This document shows, one piece after another, positions 58,868 through 64,000 of a stretch of 64,000 nucleotides of DNA. The translations under genes were made by a program, and so were the position numbers. The notes below the pieces were generated by a model. The model saw nothing but the letters and a program-made list of their open reading frames with translations. It ran no database searches and was not told the origin of the DNA. Numbering within the stretch: position 1 is the first letter of the stretch; each line of letters begins with the position of its first letter. Source of the DNA: Luteolibacter sp. SL250 (GTDB taxonomy: Bacteria; Verrucomicrobiota; Verrucomicrobiia; Verrucomicrobiales; Akkermansiaceae); assembly GCF_026625605.1 (NCBI RefSeq), contig NZ_CP113054.1, forward strand, positions 4,774,001 through 4,838,000, given 5' to 3'.

Positions 58868-61800
58868 TTAGATTTCGTCACGGCGGAGCCAACGGAACCC
58901 CGTCAGCACGAACTTTCTTCCGAACCTGCGGTCGTTGTCCGCCAGGTCCACGGACGGGTCCATGGGCTCCGGCACGCGCTGGACCACGGCCTCACACCAT
59001 GCCTGGGCGGTGATCTTTCCATGGCGGTCCCTCGCGGTGCCGGTGGTGCGGATGGTGAAGGTGTCCGAGCGCACGGCCAGCACCGGAGCCAGTGCCTGGA
59101 GGATGTCTCCCTGGAGGATGAATCCGGCATAGCCCGCACCCTTCGACTGGCTGCCGAGGATCCTTTCGAAATGCTGGCCCTGGAGATCGGCAGCTTTGCC
59201 CGCGAACCCGGCGAACCGTGAGTTCACCCCGGCTTCCCCGCTATCCAGCGCCGTCTGCAAGGCACCGCTCAACCGGATGTCCGGCCCCTTGTATTCATCG
59301 CTGGCCGGGGTGCCACCGGCTTCCTTCAGCGAACGGTTGACGAAGTCCCCCATGCTCCGGAAAGGACCGCGTGCCCGCACCTGGTTGACGATCTCCCGGG
59401 AAAGGGCGTCCAACTGGTCGTCGTCGAGTTTCTGGAACCCCTTCCAGACATCTCCCTGTCCACCCGGGTTGTTCGAAAAGCGGCTGAACACCACGCCGTC
59501 GGACTTCTCCCAGTTCCTTGTATTCGTCGCGGGATCAAAGACCGGCAGCTTCAGATCCGCCATGCCGGCCAGCACCGCACGCCATGCAGGCACCGAGGTG
59601 GAGTTCACGTTGAACGCCCCATCGATCGCCAGATGCCCGGCGATTTCATCCGACGCCTTTTCATTTCCGGGATCGAGGACGTCCTTCTTCTCCAGATGGG
59701 CGTCGAGGAGTTTCACCCGCGCGTTCGGGGCGGAGATCTCATCCCGTGCGATTTTCCTGAAATCGCTGGCGGAAAGCAGCCTGTCGTCCGCGGACAGGCC
59801 TGAAAGGAAATAGCGGTCCCAGATCTGCTCGTTGACCAGATAGGAGATGTCAAAGGTCCGCAATCCGACATCCCCGTTCCCGCCGTCAGGACCGAGGAAG
59901 CGGGTGTTCACCTTCTGGTCCAGCGGAACACGGATGTCCGCGTAGGAATTTCCGACAACAAAGCTGGGCTCGTGGTTGTAGCGCGCGAGCACCGCGTGCT
60001 GGAACTGCCCGAGCGACAACGGCCTGGAGTGGGGCAGGTCGAAGCAGGCGACGTAGGGCTGGCGTCCGTCGCCATGCCACATGGCATAGCGGAAGACGTC
60101 CGACGGAGGCTCCGGTGGAACGCCCGCCATGAGGAGGCCGCGGCCGTTCGGACCCTCACCCCTGAACGGGCTGACGACATTCATCCCCATGCCGCCGTGG
60201 GATCCGTCCCAGCGGCTGTTCATGTTGGCGGCCCTGACGTTGGAGTCGATCAGGTTGCGGATGTTCTGGCCGGGCTCGCCCTCGGTGGAGCGAAGGGAGA
60301 ACACCCATGAACCGAGGGGTTGGCTTGCATTCCGGAGGCTCTCCGCGGGCATCGGCGGGATATCCTCGATCGGCTCCGGCGCCATCAGCGGGGCTTCCGG
60401 CTGCCAGATGCTGGTCGAACGGGAGGTGCCGACCATGCCGGTGCCGGGCTTGAAGCTGAACCAGTTCCCCGAGGTGTCCGTCCAGCCCCGTTGGTTGTAA
60501 GTCTGGTCGCTGAGCGACAGCGAAATGACACGAATCCTCGCGGATCCGGCGACGTCCAGCCTCTGGAACTTTGCATTCACGGCGGGCGGCGAGCTCGCCT
60601 GCCGGGGCAGCGCCATCTGGAAATATCCATCCTCCCCCCACGCGGACTCCAGGGTGTAGTTCAGCGACGCGGAGGCACCCCCACGGAAGTTCCGCGATGG
60701 GATGGTGGCTTCCTCCTTCAGGGAGAAAATCCTCAGTTCCCCGGGCCGGAGATCGACTTCATTCGTGAAGAAGGTGAGCAGGTCGCTGTCGTCGGAGCGG
60801 CCATACCAGCCGGTCATGTCCACCTCCATGTTGAACGGTCCGCCGGGGAATGTCGTCCGGTCGTCGATCTCGACCTTCAGGATCGGGGACATCTCCCACT
60901 CCACCCGGTAGCGGTGATGGCGGAAGGTGACGTTGTAGGGATTCCAGATGCCGATGACCGGCTTGAACTCGAGGATGATGGAGTAGGAACGCTGGCCGTC
61001 CGGACGGACCCCGACGAGTCTCGACTTGAGTCGGTAAGCCACCTGGAACCGGCCCGGGACGGGGGCAACGTAGTTGTTGTTGTGCTGGAGATCGGAAGTA
61101 TAGATGGGATCCAGCGAGCCGGACGTGTCGATGTATTCGGTATAGGGATCCCAACTGCTGCGGCGCGCCTGGATGTTCGCCGGAGGATGGGGCAGGATGA
61201 ACGGGAACGAATCCGCCTGGGTCTCCACCTGCTTGTAGAGGTTGTAGTAGTGGCAGAGGATGCCCCAGTTCGGGCCGGAGTCCTTGTTCCGGTAGTTCCT
61301 GAACTCATCAGAGATGTAGAACTTCTCCGAGGAGGGCCCCTGACCGCCGACGGTATGCTGGTAGCCGCCCTCCGTGGTCACGACGACTCCGGTGACGCTT
61401 GCCGCGGGTGTAGTCTGGGTGGCCTGCTTGCGCCCGAACCAACGCTCGAACACACCCTCGTTCTCGAAAGCGAGGGTGAGATCCCGTTTCAGCCCGCCTT
61501 TCTTCGCATCCGTCAGCAGACCGCGGCTGTGGGCGGTGAGATCATGGAAATACTGGCGGTGGAAGTCCGGGATCCCTAGATCCAGCAACCCCGCCTGCTC
61601 CAGGGAAAGAAGATGGCCGAACTTCGAATCATCCCCCGGCCAGTTTCTTTTCAGATCCGAGGAAGCATGACCGATGGAGTTGCTCTGGGCGACCCCCGCC
61701 GCGAGATACAGTTCCCTGTCCCCGCTTGCGTTCCTGTACGGATTCTTCAGGTCGATGCGGGCTTTCACCCCTTCATCCGCAACCCAGAAAGCATAGCTTC

Positions 61801-62281
61801 CTTTTTCCTCCCCGTTGAGATGCACCGTGGGAGCGAACACCTGCCGCTCCGCGGGAAGCTCCGCTCCAAAGAGCAGGCTGCCATCCTCCTTGGCCAACTG
61901 CTTGCCGGGCAGGTGGACTGACGCCCCTCCTTTCCCGGAGCTGTTCCCGCTGACCAGATAGACCGGATCCCCACCTTCCGAATCCCACACCGCGGTCCAC
62001 ATCGGATTCGCGACGGAGCTGTCGGTGACGTCCGCCCGTCCGGTGACCCTCTGGTCCGGTCCGGCATGCTTCTGCAGGTCCGCGAGGGCGATGGAGAGTG
62101 CCAGCCGTGCGTTCGCCTGGGCCACGGACATCGCATGGCCTTGCTGGGACGACCGTATGGTGACCGCGCTCAACGAAAGCACCCCCATCACCAGCACGGC
62201 GAGCAACGCCATCAGGGTGATGACGGTGACGAGTGCGAAGCCGGGATGCGGGGCGCCTTTGGGTTTGGCGGCGTGTTGCAT
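58868..62281 (-). CDS. Verru_Chthon cassette protein A
   Basis: The 1137-residue product begins MQHAAKPKGAPHPGFALVTVITLMALLAVLVMGVLSLS, a class III-like pilin entry with one membrane helix. A conserved ANARLALSIALADLQKHAGPDQRVTG follows, and a very large extracytoplasmic region. Recognisable blocks include YAFWVADEGVKARIDL, NVNSTSVPAWRAVLAG (cassette A landmark to my knowledge) and FTIRTTGTARDRHGKITAQAWCEAVVQR near the end. The size and opening resemble GspK, the large minor pseudopilin, but the protein is several times longer. It may cap or organise a pseudopilus. It is the central gene of the minus-strand block. Confidence 0.85.
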   Translation of the reverse strand: MQHAAKPKGAPHPGFALVTVITLMALLAVLVMGVLSLSAVTIRSSQQGHAMSVAQANARLALSIALADLQKHAGPDQRVTGRADVTDSSVANPMWTAVWDSEGGDPVYLVSGNSSGKGGASVHLPGKQLAKEDGSLLFGAELPAERQVFAPTVHLNGEEKGSYAFWVADEGVKARIDLKNPYRNASGDRELYLAAGVAQSNSIGHASSDLKRNWPGDDSKFGHLLSLEQAGLLDLGIPDFHRQYFHDLTAHSRGLLTDAKKGGLKRDLTLAFENEGVFERWFGRKQATQTTPAASVTGVVVTTEGGYQHTVGGQGPSSEKFYISDEFRNYRNKDSGPNWGILCHYYNLYKQVETQADSFPFILPHPPANIQARRSSWDPYTEYIDTSGSLDPIYTSDLQHNNNYVAPVPGRFQVAYRLKSRLVGVRPDGQRSYSIILEFKPVIGIWNPYNVTFRHHRYRVEWEMSPILKVEIDDRTTFPGGPFNMEVDMTGWYGRSDDSDLLTFFTNEVDLRPGELRIFSLKEEATIPSRNFRGGASASLNYTLESAWGEDGYFQMALPRQASSPPAVNAKFQRLDVAGSARIRVISLSLSDQTYNQRGWTDTSGNWFSFKPGTGMVGTSRSTSIWQPEAPLMAPEPIEDIPPMPAESLRNASQPLGSWVFSLRSTEGEPGQNIRNLIDSNVRAANMNSRWDGSHGGMGMNVVSPFRGEGPNGRGLLMAGVPPEPPSDVFRYAMWHGDGRQPYVACFDLPHSRPLSLGQFQHAVLARYNHEPSFVVGNSYADIRVPLDQKVNTRFLGPDGGNGDVGLRTFDISYLVNEQIWDRYFLSGLSADDRLLSASDFRKIARDEISAPNARVKLLDAHLEKKDVLDPGNEKASDEIAGHLAIDGAFNVNSTSVPAWRAVLAGMADLKLPVFDPATNTRNWEKSDGVVFSRFSNNPGGQGDVWKGFQKLDDDQLDALSREIVNQVRARGPFRSMGDFVNRSLKEAGGTPASDEYKGPDIRLSGALQTALDSGEAGVNSRFAGFAGKAADLQGQHFERILGSQSKGAGYAGFILQGDILQALAPVLAVRSDTFTIRTTGTARDRHGKITAQAWCEAVVQRVPEPMDPSVDLADNDRRFGRKFVLTGFRWLRRDEI

Positions 62282-62339
62282 GGGGAATTTCGATCAGATC
62301 GGGTTTTACCAAAATCTCCCTTTGGCGGGGTGGGACCGG

Positions 62340-63092
62340 CTATCTGCGGCGCCGGGAAATCCCAGCGAACAATCCGGCTGCCGCGAGGAGGGCTGCGGAA
62401 GGTTCGGGAATGGCACGGACCTGGAAGGCATTCAGCAGGGCGACGTTGGCAGTGGGTGCGGCAAAGGCATCGAAAACGAAATCCTCGCTGGTGCCGGTCG
62501 CGGTGAACGTCCCGACCACATACTGGCCCAGATTTCCCGCCGCGTTCCCGACATTGTAGTCCACAAGTGGACCACCGGCCCCACGGTCGAGGTGCCCGAG
62601 GCCCAGAAGCGCGGGATCAAGGTTCCGGCTGTCGCTGATCCAGACCTGGACCTCATAGACGCTCCCAGCCGTCAGACCGCTCAGGGTGAGCGCGTAGGCA
62701 TTGAACGCCGAGTCATTGGCGGCGCCCGCGCCCGACCCGCCCGTGGAGCGGATGGATTGACCGAGCAGAGCCTGGTAGGAACTGCTCAATGCACTGAACT
62801 GCCCTCCGTTGAAACTGGAGTCAGAGGCGGTCGCCCGGCCCGTGCTGGGGCTCAGAAAGTCGAAGGTGTACGCCCCCGTCACCGAGAACGTGTTGGAGTT
62901 GGTGAACCCCACCCCGTTCACCGTCGTGGTGCCGGCCGCCGTAGTGAAGTTGTAGGCGTAAAGGGAGGTTCCGTTGGTGGAGACATTGGAATCACCGGTG
63001 ATGTTCTGCGCGGATTGCCAGGTGATCGCACCTTGGGAAACGGATGCGAGCGACAGGAGACAGGCGGACAGGACTGCGGTTCTGATTTTCAT
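62340..63092 (-). CDS. PEP-CTERM secreted protein (second of tandem pair)
   Basis: The 250-residue product has a signal peptide (MKIRTAVLSACLLSLASVSQG) and a C-terminal sorting signal: IPEPSAALLAAAGLFAGI followed by SRRRR, that is Pro-Glu-Pro, a hydrophobic helix and a basic tail. This should be processed by an exosortase, which is not in the window. The mature region (ITWQSAQNITGDSNVST, YEVQVWISDSRN, LGLGHLD, GQYVVGTFTATG) aligns along its whole length with the gene at 63138-63911, showing tandem duplication. It resembles a lectin-like beta sandwich. It sits 58 bases before protein A. Confidence 0.88.
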   Translation of the reverse strand: MKIRTAVLSACLLSLASVSQGAITWQSAQNITGDSNVSTNGTSLYAYNFTTAAGTTTVNGVGFTNSNTFSVTGAYTFDFLSPSTGRATASDSSFNGGQFSALSSSYQALLGQSIRSTGGSGAGAANDSAFNAYALTLSGLTAGSVYEVQVWISDSRNLDPALLGLGHLDRGAGGPLVDYNVGNAAGNLGQYVVGTFTATGTSEDFVFDAFAAPTANVALLNAFQVRAIPEPSAALLAAAGLFAGISRRRR

Positions 63093-63137
63093 CTGAGGCT
63101 TTATTTTTATGTGTTTGGGGAGAAAGGGAGCGACCGC

Positions 63138-63911
63138 TCAATGGCGGCGGCGGAAGGCGAGGCAGGACAGCCCGAGGAGGCCGAAAATGGCGGCGGAAGG
63201 CTCCGGCACCTGACGGACCTGGAATGCGTTTAGCAGCGCGACGTTGTTCACTTCGGCAGCCGCGGTGGTGAAATCGAACGTCTGGGAAGTTCCGGTGGCC
63301 ACGAACTCGCCTACCACATACTGGCCGATGCCTCCGGCCGCATCGCTCGTGTTGTAGTCGACCAAGACACTTCCATCCAGGTGGCCGAAGCCGAGGTAGG
63401 CGGTGTTCGTGTTCCGGCTGTCGTTCAGCCAGATCTGGACCTGGTAGGCCGCGCCATCCGTGAGGCCGTTCAATGTCACGCGGTATCCGTTGTAGTAGGC
63501 GTCATCCGCCGCGCCGACACCCCCGCTGCTGGGCCCTCCGGTGGTCCCGCCCCCGGTCCGGATCTCCCGGCCGATGAGACTCTTGTAGGAACCATCCAGC
63601 CCGTTGTATGCCCCCGAGGCAAGGGATACATCGGTGCCGACGGTGATCGTGGTGCTGGGAGACAGGAAGGCCACACTGTAGGCCCCGGCCACGGAGGTCG
63701 TGTTCGTGTTGGAGAAAGCGACCGTGTTGATGGTCGTGGACCCCGTGTTCACATTCGAGAAACTGTAGGCATACACCAGGCTGCCGGTGGTGGAGATCTG
63801 GGTGACGTCGTTGGCGATGTCCTGGGGCGTGTTCCAGGTGATCGCTCCGGAGGCCACGGAAGCGAGCGCGAACGATGCGACGATCGGTTTCAGAATGCGG
63901 TTCATTTTCAT
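63138..63911 (-). CDS. PEP-CTERM secreted protein (first of tandem pair)
   Basis: The 257-residue product has a signal peptide (MKMNRILKPIVASFALASVASG) and a PEP-CTERM tail VPEPSAAIFGLLGLSCLAF then RRRH. The mature domain shares ITWNTPQDIANDV, YQVQIWLNDSRN, LGFGHLD and GQYVVGEFVATGTS with the downstream paralogue. Ser/Thr/Asn/Gly are abundant, which fits a glycosylated surface or matrix protein, as proposed for PEP-CTERM substrates in general. It is the first gene of the minus-strand block that continues into the Verru_Chthon genes, 45 bases ahead of its paralogue. Confidence 0.88.
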   Translation of the reverse strand: MKMNRILKPIVASFALASVASGAITWNTPQDIANDVTQISTTGSLVYAYSFSNVNTGSTTINTVAFSNTNTTSVAGAYSVAFLSPSTTITVGTDVSLASGAYNGLDGSYKSLIGREIRTGGGTTGGPSSGGVGAADDAYYNGYRVTLNGLTDGAAYQVQIWLNDSRNTNTAYLGFGHLDGSVLVDYNTSDAAGGIGQYVVGEFVATGTSQTFDFTTAAAEVNNVALLNAFQVRQVPEPSAAIFGLLGLSCLAFRRRH

Positions 63912-63949
63912 CGGTTGGGGTTTGTGAATTTTGCCTGGCGGCAGAATGC

Positions 63950-64000
63950 TCAGAGCAGGTAGAGGGGGTTTCTTTTCTCGGTGAGGGGGAACGTGACCCG
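63950..64000 (-). CDS. Possible C-terminal end of a gene running off the window
   Basis: On the minus strand the last 51 bases read RVTFPLTEKRNPLYLL followed by TGA. This resembles the short beta-strand endings of secreted verrucomicrobial proteins, but 16 codons are too few for a firm call. If real it would precede the PEP-CTERM pair by 38 bases. Confidence 0.3.
   Translation of the reverse strand, partial: RVTFPLTEKRNPLYLL

Overview
The window looks like a chromosome segment from a member of the Verrucomicrobiota, most likely order Verrucomicrobiales and close to Luteolibacter or Haloferula. The grounds are lineage-marker proteins recognised from sequence: large and small members of the Verru_Chthon pilin-like cassette (57192-62281), a Minf_1886-type protein (27876-28310), the short Lys/Arg-rich 'small basic protein' shared by Chlamydiae and Verrucomicrobia (41532-41687), two PEP-CTERM proteins (62340-63911), SLA1-homology and DUF1080 secreted proteins, and many secreted proteins and lipoproteins. 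The DNA is GC-rich, so long antisense open frames are common and were discarded. No CRISPR array, insertion sequence, prophage or rRNA gene was seen.

Layout. 1-3790 is the end of an exopolysaccharide export operon on the minus strand (outer-membrane barrel, secreted EF-hand protein, Wza-like lipoprotein) with a long AT-rich leader. 3791-8521 holds a VTT membrane protein, a sugar-nucleotide epimerase, an orphan histidine kinase and an M14 peptidase. 8658-9568 is a twice-broken SHD1 gene. 9661-14668 is a surface-glycan modification cluster (FkbM and class I methyltransferases, a glycosyltransferase, an OafA-type acyltransferase). 14866-28310 is mostly housekeeping: tRNA-Arg(CCT), pabB, fusA, fabH, a secreted barrel protein, a POT transporter with an unusual insert, an M29 aminopeptidase, purN, and a class A PBP whose transpeptidase motifs are lost. 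28326-35700 has an ABC-2-type membrane protein, a ThuA protein, a GspG-like pilin, rnr, a frameshifted secreted coiled-coil gene and an NTF2-like protein.

35726-41431 is a complete glycerol regulon: a DeoR/GlpR repressor divergent from porin-glpF-glpK-glpD, with several inverted and direct repeats between them. The products would take glycerol across both membranes, phosphorylate it and oxidise it to DHAP. 41532-56896 carries the small basic protein, a pseudouridine synthase, acs, rlmH, small lipoproteins, a tandem pair of membrane-anchored coiled-coil proteins, two MsbA-type ABC exporters, and two CPBP-family membrane proteins of which one has lost its catalytic residues. 57051-57127 is tRNA-Arg(ACG). 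57192-63911 is one minus-strand block: two PEP-CTERM paralogues, Verru_Chthon protein A, an uncharacterised secreted protein, and Verru_Chthon protein C.

The most interesting items are the PEP-CTERM/Verru_Chthon block, a family of short palindromic repeats whose TAAGGAGG end supplies the stop codon of the upstream gene, a permuted pseudopilin-like insert in a peptide transporter, and two enzymes (PBP and CPBP) with altered catalytic motifs. Two genes carry frame lesions that both look like loss of one G from a four-G run; sequencing error must be excluded there.
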